Below are positions 1-7,441 of a stretch of 36,128 nucleotides of DNA, piece by piece. The stretch comes from Hydrogenobacter sp. (lineage in GTDB: Bacteria > Aquificota > Aquificia > Aquificales > Aquificaceae). The notes under the pieces are model-generated. The model ran no database searches, was not told where the DNA came from, and saw only the letters and a list, made by a program, of their open reading frames with translations. Numbering within the stretch: position 1 is the stretch's first letter; every line of letters starts with the position of its first letter. The DNA lies in assembly GCA_028276405.1 (NCBI GenBank), contig JAPYWJ010000010.1:1-36128 (forward strand), given 5' to 3'. The position numbers and the translations under genes are program-made.

Positions 1-296
1 TCATATACCCATCTCACACTTTCCCAAACTGCATACCCACCTCCATGAGAAAACAACTTCCAACACTGGTCAAACAGCTTCTTGCTCACAATAGCCCCCT
101 CAGGCTTATAGATGATTACACACATTTTGGCAAGCTTTCTTAGAAGACTAAGTGGCGGGTTTTGTCTCCCACTTTCAAAAAGAGAAAGCTCATCCTTGGT
201 AATCCCAAGCTTTTTTGCCACATCTTCTATCGTGTAGCCTGCCGTCTCCCGTGCTTGTCTTAGCCTTTGTCCGATGATTTCAAGGAGTGAACCCAC
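1..296 (-). CDS. XRE-type helix-turn-helix protein, 3' part outside window
   Basis: Reading leftwards from a GTG at 296, an open frame runs off the left edge (at least 98 codons). Residues about 8-65 read as an XRE/Cro-type HTH: RLRQARETAGYTIEDVAKKL is followed by GIT.DELSLFESGRQNPPLS, with the usual spacing of the helix 2-helix 3 turn and the ESGR.NP signature. The rest (Trp- and Gly-rich) is not recognised. The start lies 37 nt inside the 3' end of the DUF29 gene, suggesting translational coupling. It is probably a DNA-binding regulator, perhaps an antitoxin or a regulator with a C-terminal domain outside the window. The HTH call is fairly sure; the start and function are not. Confidence 0.7.
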   Translation of the reverse strand, partial: MGSLLEIIGQRLRQARETAGYTIEDVAKKLGITKDELSLFESGRQNPPLSLLRKLAKMCVIIYKPEGAIVSKKLFDQCWKLFSHGGGYAVWESVRWVY

Positions 297-793
297 GGCT
301 CGTATTCCATCACCTGCTCAAAGGTATAAGGGCATTCTTTTGGAAAGTCTTCTTCTGTGGGAAATCTGCCAAAGTATTTTTTAGCCTTTTGGTGGTTTTT
401 AGGTTCTTTGAACCAGTTAATCAAGCTATAGACCGCCAACTCCCATGCGGTTTGTATATTTTCCTTTTCCTGAGCTTTTGCCTTAACCGTTGGATGCCTT
501 ATAAGGATAACCTCCAGTTCATTCCTTGCATTGTTTATGCTACTTATCCAGCTGTGTTTTACATCCTCACTGCACTCAAAGTTTTCCCACTTGTAAAGGT
601 GCTCCAAAATATCCGCCATCAGACCTACCACCCTATCCACATACCACTCTCCCATGTACCTTATCTCCTCCAGAAGGTTCTCCCAGTCCACAAGGTCATA
701 CTTTTTGTTTTTCAAAAGCCTTAGATTTTCCTGAACCCACAAATAAAAGTCCTTTTCATACAGCTCCTTTAGACTTTGGGTTTTTTGGCTCAT
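260..793 (-). CDS. DUF29 family protein
   Basis: This 177-aa protein matches the DUF29 pattern: an N-terminal YEKDFYLWVQENLRLLKNKK stretch, then a D..NLLEEI..MG motif (about residues 35-48), a helix ending in HLYKW, and a later S.NNARNELE segment. DUF29 proteins are small and helical, are common in cyanobacteria and thermophiles, often occur in accessory regions, and have no established function. The sequence TATATT lies 7 nt before the ATG, which would give a leaderless transcript; no Shine-Dalgarno sequence is visible. The 3' end overlaps the start of the HTH gene. Family assignment is confident; any role is unknown. Confidence 0.8.
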   Translation of the reverse strand: MSQKTQSLKELYEKDFYLWVQENLRLLKNKKYDLVDWENLLEEIRYMGEWYVDRVVGLMADILEHLYKWENFECSEDVKHSWISSINNARNELEVILIRHPTVKAKAQEKENIQTAWELAVYSLINWFKEPKNHQKAKKYFGRFPTEEDFPKECPYTFEQVMEYEPWVHSLKSSDKG

Positions 794-865
794 AGGTCTA
801 AATATATAAAAAAGGAAAAGAGAGGGGGGAGGCCATGCGGGACGAGGTAGTATATAATATGCTAC

Positions 866-1348
866 TTATTTTCCCAAAATCTCAGGATGCACAAACAATA
901 TTTGCTTTGTGTTGTAATACACTTCTTTTGCTATGCGTCTTTCTGCTTCATCAAGTGTGATGAAACGAAACTTGTCCTCAAAGTTGTCATTCTTTCTAAA
1001 CGGTAGCCAGTATCTCTTTTCGCCACTTGTGAATATCACTATACGGTCATGTTCTTTGTCTATATCTTCAAAAAGCTTTTGCAAAATTACTGCCTCTTGG
1101 TCAAAATCAAGTTGGTAAAACTCTTCAAGAAGAGTAGTATCATAATACTTGTGATACCACTTAAACCTTGCAATAAGCTTGGGTTCCTGTGCCTGCTTGA
1201 TGTCTTGCTTTGTGAATTTCACCGCTTCTTCGCCGTCAAAAAGCTTCATATGAATTTTAATTTCTCCGTTGTTGCCAAACAAAACAAAAGTGAAATCGTA
1301 AATAGAAGGAAACTCAACAGGGTTGGGTTGGATGTTAATTAGTTCCAT
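866..1348 (-). CDS. Hypothetical protein, 160 aa
   Basis: I do not recognise this protein. It is soluble, charged and aromatic-rich, with no signal peptide or membrane segment and no cysteine. A strong ribosome binding site (AAAGGAGGTG, 5 nt before the ATG) supports the start. It follows the collapsed DUF1874 gene by only 14 nt and shares its promoter direction, so both belonged to one transcript driven by the TTGCAA/TATAAT promoter at 1662-1690. The setting next to DUF29, HTH and TnpB suggests an accessory gene, possibly of viral or plasmid origin. This origin is an inference from neighbours only. Confidence 0.65.
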   Translation of the reverse strand: MELINIQPNPVEFPSIYDFTFVLFGNNGEIKIHMKLFDGEEAVKFTKQDIKQAQEPKLIARFKWYHKYYDTTLLEEFYQLDFDQEAVILQKLFEDIDKEHDRIVIFTSGEKRYWLPFRKNDNFEDKFRFITLDEAERRIAKEVYYNTKQILFVHPEILGK

Positions 1349-1362
1349 GCTTACACCTCCTT

Positions 1363-1613
1363 TTATATGATTTCAACTGCTACAAAACTTGCTTTGCCTT
1401 GATTGTAAAGGTCAAGCACTTCTTCCTTGCTTAGCACTTGTCCTTCTGCAAGTCTGATGCCGAGTTGAAAGACTATTAGAGTATCGCCTGATTTCAGTGT
1501 GATGCCTACAGTGTGATGCTTAGTGATCTGACAAAAAGCTTGGTTGGGACATGCGATGTTAGGTCAAGCATACTAAGGCAAAATGCGTTGGATAAGTAAA
1601 GCTTGTTCTTTAT
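1363..1613 (-). pseudogene. Collapsed DUF1874 / STIV B116-like gene
   Basis: Read on the minus strand, two pieces in different frames resemble the start and the end of a DUF1874 (STIV_B116-like) protein. The first begins KNKLYLSNAF and runs through SMLDLTSHVPTKLFVRSLSI before a TAG. The second has GDTLIVFQLGIRLAEGQVLS and ends ASFVAVEII. The middle of the usual fold of about 110 residues is missing. The break carries two copies of the 11-mer GCATCACACTG separated by 3 nt. An expected ATG also appears lost: the codon after the GAGGAGGTG site is ATA. The family is known from archaeal viruses and from bacterial integrated elements. Assignment is from motif memory, so moderately sure. Confidence 0.6.
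1495..1519. repeat. 11-bp direct repeat at the deletion point
   Basis: CAGTGTGATGC occurs at 1495-1505 and again at 1509-1519, separated by CTA. It sits exactly where the two reading-frame pieces of the DUF1874-like pseudogene meet, as expected for slippage or short-homology recombination. Confidence 0.8.
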
Positions 1614-1661
1614 GACAACACCTCCTCTAATAAGTCTTTTTAAGTGGTTTTGATGTATAGT

Positions 1662-1690
1662 ATTATATCATACTTTAACTAAATTTGCAA
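1662..1690 (-). promoter_or_regulatory. Sigma-70 promoter for the minus-strand accessory operon
   Basis: On the minus strand TTGCAA (1690-1685) is followed after exactly 17 nt by TATAAT (1667-1662). It points at the GAGGAGGTG site of the DUF1874 remnant and the 160-aa gene. It is a near-consensus housekeeping promoter and still looks intact although the first gene is broken. Confidence 0.7.
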
Positions 1691-1726
1691 GAGGTTTCGA
1701 AAGGCTGTTCTAAAAACACACACCCA

Positions 1727-1755
1727 TTGACACACAAAAGTTTTAAAGCTAAAAT
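1727..1755 (+). promoter_or_regulatory. Sigma-70 promoter of tnpB
   Basis: TTGACA (1727-1732), a 17-nt spacer and TAAAAT (1750-1755) form a near-perfect housekeeping promoter. Only 9 nt separate the -10 box from the tnpB ATG at 1765, so the mRNA would have almost no leader, and no Shine-Dalgarno sequence is seen. Confidence 0.7.
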
Positions 1756-1764
1756 CTAACTCTG

Positions 1765-3321
1765 ATGTTTGTTAGCCTACAGTTCAAGCTTGAACTAAGA
1801 AAGGAAGACAGAGAAAAACTCATAAAGCTGATGCGTAAGCAGTCCTCCGCTATCCGTGTGGCATACAATATGCTAAAGGAGTTGGAGGAAGAGAAAGCTA
1901 AAAACCCTCTCACCCAGATGTACCAAAGACTGAGACAGCTATTCCCTGATTTACCAACAATATACATTGCTTCAGCCATATACAAAGCTAAGCAATATCC
2001 CACAGATAAACCAGTAGTGTTTGGTGGCAGAAGACTTTTTGAAAAACTTTGTAAAAACCACCTTTCAGGAAAAGCGAGAGAAAAACTTAAAAAGCAGTGG
2101 AGGGAGCTAAGACAGGGGACACTTATAAGCATCGGGTCAAAGGCAGACAAAGGAAACAGATTGGCAAGGTTTGAAGACCTAAACGGACAGCTTTACCTTA
2201 GAATTACCACAGGAAACAGAGAGTTTATCTACGCCAAAGTGTTAAGAAAACCAAGCAACAGCAAAGATAAATGGATAACTTTTATGGCTATGCTTTTAGA
2301 AAGTTGGCAAACCCAAAACTACTTTGCCTACACAGTGGAGTTAAAACTGAGAGATGGAGAAGTTTATGGAAGTGTATCCTTTGAAATCCCAACGCCTGAA
2401 GTAAGATACACAAAAGAAAAGGGAGTAATAGCCATAGACACAAACGCATCACCCATCCACTTAGCCGTAGCTGAAGTTTCAAAAACTGGAGAATTAGTAA
2501 GCTATCAGACTATTAGCCTTCATAATCTTTTGGGACTTTCTCAAAACAGCAGAGACCATCAAGAGTGGATATTGGCACATCAGATAGTGAATTTAGCTAT
2601 TGAGAAAGGTAAAGCCATAGCTGTAGAGAATTTGAAAAAGCTTAAGAAAGGAAAGAGAGGAGATGGCAAGGCTAAACTGAGAAAAATACTTCACAACTGG
2701 AACGCCAAAAAATTTTTGCAAAAGCTAAAAAGAGTAGCAATGTTAAAGGGAGTGGAAGTAATAGAAGTCCATCCCGCCTATACATCAATCATAGGCATGT
2801 TAAAGTATGCACCACAGTTAAACATAGACAAAGACATAGCATCCGCATATGTGATAGGGAGAAAGGCATTAGGTTTTAAGGAAGACACATCCGAGAATTA
2901 TGAAAAGCTTTTGAAAGACAAAGCATATTTAGAGTTTGCCCTAAAGAGGTACGAAGAGAGAGAAAAGGAACTTGCGGAACTTTTAGAGAAGGAGACAAAC
3001 CAATACAAAAGGAATGCGTTAGAAAGTGAAGCTAAGACAGTAGAAAATGCAAGGAAGCTATTAACTAATCTCATACAAAGCCTTCAGAGTGAGCCAAGCT
3101 CCTGTGAGGGAGCCGAGGGAAGGAATCCTGAGCGGGGAAGAGGTAATAAAGCCTCTTCTGTAGCTTGGCAAGTTCTGAAGGTAGCCCTCCTCTTCCCTAT
3201 TCTTGGACGAATTCCACCAAGGGATTTGTCCCCTCTGAAGCCAGTGTTGGTGGAAGGGGTGTGGGATAGGGTGAGGAGTAGGTTAGCTCCTTTAGAGGTT
3301 GGAGGGGCGTCATGGAGCTAA
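1765..3321 (+). CDS. tnpB: TnpB-related RNA-guided nuclease lacking the zinc ribbon
   Basis: This is an IS200/IS605-type TnpB-related protein. The split RuvC site is intact: D225 in VIAIDTNAS, E288 in AIAVENLKKL, and D357 in NIDKDIASAYVIG. The part between HPAYTS and the last RuvC motif is short and has no cysteine, whereas canonical TnpB carries a four-Cys zinc ribbon there. This fits the 'TnpB-related' clade with a TSxIG..KY segment. The 518-aa frame probably overstates the protein: beyond about residue 443 the DNA becomes G+C-rich and folds as a structured RNA. Known TnpB proteins are RNA-guided DNA nucleases that help keep the element in place. No tnpA transposase is visible nearby, so the copy may be stranded or domesticated. 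Confidence 0.85.
   Translation: MFVSLQFKLELRKEDREKLIKLMRKQSSAIRVAYNMLKELEEEKAKNPLTQMYQRLRQLFPDLPTIYIASAIYKAKQYPTDKPVVFGGRRLFEKLCKNHLSGKAREKLKKQWRELRQGTLISIGSKADKGNRLARFEDLNGQLYLRITTGNREFIYAKVLRKPSNSKDKWITFMAMLLESWQTQNYFAYTVELKLRDGEVYGSVSFEIPTPEVRYTKEKGVIAIDTNASPIHLAVAEVSKTGELVSYQTISLHNLLGLSQNSRDHQEWILAHQIVNLAIEKGKAIAVENLKKLKKGKRGDGKAKLRKILHNWNAKKFLQKLKRVAMLKGVEVIEVHPAYTSIIGMLKYAPQLNIDKDIASAYVIGRKALGFKEDTSENYEKLLKDKAYLEFALKRYEEREKELAELLEKETNQYKRNALESEAKTVENARKLLTNLIQSLQSEPSSCEGAEGRNPERGRGNKASSVAWQVLKVALLFPILGRIPPRDLSPLKPVLVEGVWDRVRSRLAPLEVGGASWS
3093..3311 (+). ncRNA. Putative omega RNA (reRNA) overlapping the tnpB 3' end
   Basis: The last 220 nt of the tnpB frame hold nested complementary stems that a coding tail would not need. 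GCCAAGC 3093-3099 pairs with GCTTGGC 3163-3169. Inside it GAAGAGG 3137-3143 pairs with CCTCTTC 3152-3158, and GCTCC/GGAGC (3098-3102/3109-3113) is an alternative local stem. A long arm follows: CTCCTC 3187-3192 with GAGGAG 3273-3278, CCCTAT 3195-3200 with ATAGGG 3266-3271, TTCCACCAA 3212-3220 with TTGGTGGAA 3247-3255, and the hairpin GGGA-TTTG-TCCC at 3221-3232. The stretch is visibly richer in G+C than the gene body. Omega RNAs of TnpB elements lie at this place; the guide would be the bases just beyond the right end, near 3305-3330. Confidence 0.65.
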
Positions 3322-3340
3322 AAAGTTGGCAACCTCAGCC

Positions 3341-6300
3341 ATGAGCATTGAAAAGTATTTGGTCTTAAACAAGTATTTTTTATGGCTTTTTGGTGAAGAG
3401 GATAACAGAGGACTTTTGAGATATCTAAAAAGTGTGGAAGAGGGCGAAAGGGATGGTCTAACGAACTTTGCCATAAATCTTATGACAAAGGAGGGAGTAA
3501 AGCTTCCAAAGGATGAGCTAAAAAGATACGACCAAAATATACAGGAATACCTACGGAAAATAAACCAAAGCAGACTGGAAAGGATAAAGCTTAAATACTT
3601 TCAATACTTGGCGGTTTTGTTCACGGAGATATTCTTAGGCAGGTTAAAAAATCAAAAGTGGGAGTTTTTGGCGGAGCTAAACGATTTTGTTAATAGTTTG
3701 GAGAAAAAGGTAAGAGAAACCGTCGGCGAATTTACAGAAGAAGACCTTAAAAAGCTTGCCTTTTGGATGGCAACGGGGTCTGGGAAAACCCTCATAATGC
3801 ACATAAACTATTTGCAGTTTTTGAGGTATAAACCCTTTGAACCGGATAACATTTTGTTAATCACTCCCAACGAGGGGCTTTCCAAACAGCATTACGAGGA
3901 GATGCAAAAAAGCGGTATTCCATGCGGACTTTACAGCGAAAGCGGGAGTTCAAGCGGACAAAGGGAACACGAAGTTTTGATAATAGAGATCACAAAGTTA
4001 GCGGAAAGCACAAGGGGAAGGGGAAGGTCTATACACATTTCAGCCTTTGAGGGGAAAAATCTTATCTTTGTGGATGAGGGGCATAAGGGCAAAAGGTCTG
4101 AAGAGAAGAAGTGGGCAAAGCTTAGGGACAAGCTTATTGAAAAGGGTTTTGCCTTTGAATACAGTGCCACCTTTGGGCAGATATTAGACAAGGAGGATAC
4201 CCTAAAGGAATATGCAAAGGCAATAATCTTTGATTACTCTTACAAACACTTTTACCTTGATGGTTATGGAAAGGACTTTTGGGTGCTAAACATCAAAGAC
4301 TCAAAGATTGATGACTTTACAGAAATGGCTTTTTGTGCTAACCTTTTGGACTTTTACCAACAACTTTCGGTTTATGAAGAAAAAAGAAGGATTGCCAGAG
4401 AGCATAACATAGAAAAACCACTTTGGATATTCGTAGGTTCCACCGTCTCGGGCAAAAACATAGACTCAGACATAGTAAAGGTTTTGGACCTTATAAGAAA
4501 TAGCTTAAACAGGGATTGGCTGAAGGAGAGGATTGACAAAATCCTAAACGGAGAGTTTAAAAACGAAAAGGGAGAGGATATTTTTAGGCATAAGTTTGAA
4601 AGGTTAAGAAGGGGCTTTGATTTGGAGGACCTTTACGAAAAAGTTTTCAACGGTAGGGGGAAGCTGAGGATTCTTGAGATAAAGAGGGCGGAGGGAGAGT
4701 TTGGGCTAAGGCTTGGAGAAAACGCATACTTTGGCGTGGTAAATATTGGTGATGTGTCTGCCTTTAAAAAACTACTGAAAGAGAAGGACTTTGAAATAGA
4801 GCAGGACGCAATAAGTGATTCTCTCTTCGATAGCATAAAAAGGGAAAACTCCACCATTAACATACTCATAGGTTCCAAAAAGTTCATAGAGGGATGGGAC
4901 ACTTGGAGGGTCTCCTGTATGGGACTTTTGAACATCGGAAAGGGCGAAGGTCCGCAGATCATCCAGCTTTTTGGAAGGGGCGTAAGGCTAAAGGGCAAAA
5001 ACCTTTCCCTCAAAAGGTCTGGCAATCCTGAAATCTCAACCCTTGAAACTTTAAACATATACGGCATATCCGCAGACTACATAGGTAAGTTTTTGTCCGC
5101 CATAAAGAAAGAAGAGGTAGAGTTTGAAGAAATAAAAGTGCCTGTGCGTGTGTTAAACAGAGAGATTTGGAAGGACTTTCCTTATCCTACCAAAGATGAA
5201 AGCAAAAGGTTTGAAAGGGAGAGGGTTTTACACTTAAGGGTGGATAAAACAATTTCTGTTTCTATGAACTTGGTGCCACGCATAGCAGTCTATATGTCAA
5301 AGGAGCAAAGGGAAGATGTCCAATCTTCTGAAGTTGAAACTCAGATTGCGTCAAAAAGCATCGCGGACCTTGTGAATATAGAGCTTTTTGATTGGACGAG
5401 GATCTATACAGAGCTTTTGGAGTTCAAAAGGGAGATCCGCTACTTAAACCTTAGCTTTGATTTGGAGACTTTAAAGGAAATCCTCATAGAAAGATGCAAG
5501 GTTGTTGTGCCAAACGATTTTGAAGTAAAGGACTTGGAAGATTTGAAGGATTTGGAAAACATAGCCATTTCCCTTCTAAAGAGCTACATAGACAAGTTTT
5601 ACAAGAGGGAGAAGGGTAAGTTTGAAAAGGACATCATAACTTACAAGCCTGCGGGAGAACAATTAAGCCTGTTTAGATTGGCTTCCGATAAAGTTGAATA
5701 CTATACGCTGACCGTGCCTGCGGATAAATCAAAATTGATTGAAAAGTTGAAAAGACTTGTTGAAGATATGGATGCCCTTTTGCGCGAACAGGAGGGAAGA
5801 GATATATTGCCAAGGATTGTTATAGATAATTCTGTATTTGTCCCACTGCTTTTGGAAAAGGAAGGTATAAGCATTTCTCCATCGGCATTGAACGAGGGGG
5901 AGAAAAGGTTTTTGGAAGGTCTGAGGGATTATTTAAACAAAAACCAAGAACTTTTGGATGAATACCACATAGTTTTACTCAGGAACGAGGCAAGGGAAGG
6001 GGTGGGCTTTATGCTTGATTGGAGAGAGTTTTATCCTGACTTTATCCTTTGGATAAGAGAAAAAAAGGGAAACAGAATTTACATAGTTTTCATAGAACCA
6101 AAGGGACTAAAGATGCTGGGAGATGTGCTTGATAATGAAAAGGTCAGGTTCCTTTCAGAAGGATTGAGGGAAACCCTTAGAAAGGAACATGAAAACTGGC
6201 AAGTGGAGGTAAAGGGTTTTATCCTTTCTACCACTCCTTACGAAGAATTGCGGAGAGGTCAAGCAAGCATAAAACCCAAAGAGAAATACGAGGAGAAAAA

Positions 6301-6364
6301 CATACTATTTTTAGAGGATCGGGATTGGGCTGAAAAGCTTTTTGAAAGGGTTTTCTCTGCGTAA
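3341..6364 (+). CDS. Type III Res-like helicase-nuclease
   Basis: This protein of about 1007 aa combines a superfamily 2 helicase with a restriction nuclease. Walker A is ATGSGKT (144-150), the Walker B/motif II region is FVDEGHKG (D245-H248), motif III is YSATF, motif VI is QLFGRGVRLKG (from 542). Near the C terminus a PD-(D/E)xK site reads YPDF (P899-D900) and then IEPKG (E919, K921). The order matches the Res subunits of type III restriction systems and related orphan defence helicases. Motif II is DEGH rather than the common DEPH. ATG 3341 opens at MSIEKYL; a TTG at 3299 in the same frame lies inside tnpB. Neither has a clear ribosome site. No Mod methylase is in the window. Confidence 0.85.
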   Translation: MSIEKYLVLNKYFLWLFGEEDNRGLLRYLKSVEEGERDGLTNFAINLMTKEGVKLPKDELKRYDQNIQEYLRKINQSRLERIKLKYFQYLAVLFTEIFLGRLKNQKWEFLAELNDFVNSLEKKVRETVGEFTEEDLKKLAFWMATGSGKTLIMHINYLQFLRYKPFEPDNILLITPNEGLSKQHYEEMQKSGIPCGLYSESGSSSGQREHEVLIIEITKLAESTRGRGRSIHISAFEGKNLIFVDEGHKGKRSEEKKWAKLRDKLIEKGFAFEYSATFGQILDKEDTLKEYAKAIIFDYSYKHFYLDGYGKDFWVLNIKDSKIDDFTEMAFCANLLDFYQQLSVYEEKRRIAREHNIEKPLWIFVGSTVSGKNIDSDIVKVLDLIRNSLNRDWLKERIDKILNGEFKNEKGEDIFRHKFERLRRGFDLEDLYEKVFNGRGKLRILEIKRAEGEFGLRLGENAYFGVVNIGDVSAFKKLLKEKDFEIEQDAISDSLFDSIKRENSTINILIGSKKFIEGWDTWRVSCMGLLNIGKGEGPQIIQLFGRGVRLKGKNLSLKRSGNPEISTLETLNIYGISADYIGKFLSAIKKEEVEFEEIKVPVRVLNREIWKDFPYPTKDESKRFERERVLHLRVDKTISVSMNLVPRIAVYMSKEQREDVQSSEVETQIASKSIADLVNIELFDWTRIYTELLEFKREIRYLNLSFDLETLKEILIERCKVVVPNDFEVKDLEDLKDLENIAISLLKSYIDKFYKREKGKFEKDIITYKPAGEQLSLFRLASDKVEYYTLTVPADKSKLIEKLKRLVEDMDALLREQEGRDILPRIVIDNSVFVPLLLEKEGISISPSALNEGEKRFLEGLRDYLNKNQELLDEYHIVLLRNEAREGVGFMLDWREFYPDFILWIREKKGNRIYIVFIEPKGLKMLGDVLDNEKVRFLSEGLRETLRKEHENWQVEVKGFILSTTPYEELRRGQASIKPKEKYEEKNILFLEDRDWAEKLFERVFSA

Positions 6365-6383
6365 GCGGAATATATATGGCGTT

Positions 6384-7196
6384 TTACTCGTTAATGATGA
6401 CTTTTAGAAGGTGGTCTATATGGAGCTTCCGTAAGTTTTCAATGCCAAAGGGGTTTTCTAAGTATGGAACTTTAAGGAAAGGTGTTTTTTCAAGACTGCA
6501 CCTGTTTATCACCTTATACACCTTAAAATTCCTAAGATGCTTCTGGAGACTATCCCCTTCTTCCATAGACAGCGGATCTTCGTTGGTAACTGCAAATACG
6601 ATAGCCTTTTCTCTCAAGACACTTATAACCTTTTTCACTCTATTCTTTCTACTTCTTAACAGTTCAATAAGATTATTCTTCCTTCCCATAAAATTCTCAA
6701 GCTTTTGCTTTTCTTCTGCTACTTTCTCAAGAAAAGAAAACCAGTTTTCCAGTGAGTTCATGGTATAAAAAAGCCTTACCATTTGTCCTGTAGGAGCGTT
6801 GTCTATTATTATGAAGTCAAAAGGTTCTTCAAAATAGTCAACTAAACGGTCAAGTAAAGCTGTTTCTAAAGCAGTAGGTGAGTGCTTTAGTTGTCTCGCA
6901 TACTCTTCAAGTCCTGAGCTTAATGTGGGAATAGTCTCCTTTAAAGCAAGAAGGACTTTTTTTGAATATTTCTCTACGAGCTCCTCCGCTAATAACTCTT
7001 GTGCATAAAGTTTGTGTGTTATTCTAGAAATCTCAGAACCTATTTTTGTCTGAAGTATGCCCGAAAGGGAGTGGGCTGGGTCTATAGAAAGCAAAAGGGT
7101 TTTGTGATGTTCTGATAACTTAAGGGCTGTAGCACAAGCTAAAGTGCTTTTACCAACACCACCTTTACCACCAAAAAGTACTATCCTTAACAGCAT
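6384..7196 (-). CDS. ArsA/GET3-family ATPase
   Basis: This 270-aa single-domain ATPase has the deviant Walker A GGKGGVGKST (signature K11), switch I SIDPAHSLS (D39) and switch II IIDNAPTGQ (132-138), all hallmarks of the ArsA/GET3 group of the SIMIBI class. It lacks the CxxC dimer-zinc motif of GET3 and any arsenite efflux gene nearby, so arsenic resistance is not supported. Its ATG lies within the last codons of the upstream Cys-Cys protein (10-nt overlap), so the two are translationally coupled. A role in delivering or maturing a partner (a metal or a membrane protein) is an inference. The 3' end converges with the helicase gene, leaving 19 nt between stops. Confidence 0.85.
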   Translation of the reverse strand: MLLRIVLFGGKGGVGKSTLACATALKLSEHHKTLLLSIDPAHSLSGILQTKIGSEISRITHKLYAQELLAEELVEKYSKKVLLALKETIPTLSSGLEEYARQLKHSPTALETALLDRLVDYFEEPFDFIIIDNAPTGQMVRLFYTMNSLENWFSFLEKVAEEKQKLENFMGRKNNLIELLRSRKNRVKKVISVLREKAIVFAVTNEDPLSMEEGDSLQKHLRNFKVYKVINRCSLEKTPFLKVPYLENPFGIENLRKLHIDHLLKVIINE

Positions 7197-7441
7197 GGAA
7201 GCATGTTAAAGCCACCTTTTTCTATACCTAAGCTCTTGTGCCAAAGATGAAACTCTTCAAGTAGGTATGGGTAAAGGTCAAGGGCGTAAATACCTAAAGG
7301 GTTATCAAGTCCAAAGTACTCCGCAAAAAGAAAGAACAAGAGGGCGTCCCTCAGATAGGAGCAGGACACCTCCACAGGTTTTTTAAAATGAAGTTCAACA
7401 AAGCTTGAAAAGTAAGACCTTATTTCAGAGAAAGGATCCAC
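7187..7441 (-). CDS. Small protein with C-terminal Cys-Cys (possible 'cory-CC-star' family)
   Basis: This 84-aa protein has aromatic and acidic helices and ends in GGFNMLPCC directly before the stop. It has one further cysteine, in VSCSYLR. It overlaps the cytochrome gene by 22 nt upstream and the ArsA-like gene by 10 nt downstream, the mark of a tightly coupled three-gene unit. I recall a small family named for a terminal Cys-Cys that co-occurs with ArsA-like ATPases ('cory-CC-star'); this may be a member, but that comes from memory. A terminal Cys pair could bind a thiophilic metal or be modified. Function unknown. Confidence 0.7.
   Translation of the reverse strand: MDPFSEIRSYFSSFVELHFKKPVEVSCSYLRDALLFFLFAEYFGLDNPLGIYALDLYPYLLEEFHLWHKSLGIEKGGFNMLPCC

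Larger units (their letters stand above)
1727..3321 (+). mobile_element. TnpB-only IS200/IS605-like element (ends approximate)
   Basis: The unit includes the promoter, tnpB and the structured 3' RNA. No TnpA (Y1 transposase) gene is in the window, so it could move only with help in trans. I cannot fix the element ends: no clear left-end hairpin was found, and the right end is placed near the end of the RNA fold. It is wedged between the DUF1874 remnant and the Res-like gene. Confidence 0.5.

Noticed and set aside
287-724. Plus-strand open frame opposite the DUF29 gene
   Set aside because: Shadow of the DUF29 gene; hydrophobic and low-complexity, with no family pattern or ribosome site.
3299-3340. 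TTG 3299 as the start of the helicase-nuclease
   Set aside because: It lies inside the structured RNA and tnpB tail and the added residues look unlike the family; ATG 3341 is preferred, though neither has a clear ribosome site.
6376-6768. Plus-strand open frame opposite the ArsA-like gene
   Set aside because: The minus strand carries clear P-loop and switch motifs; the plus frame is Phe/Ser-rich noise.
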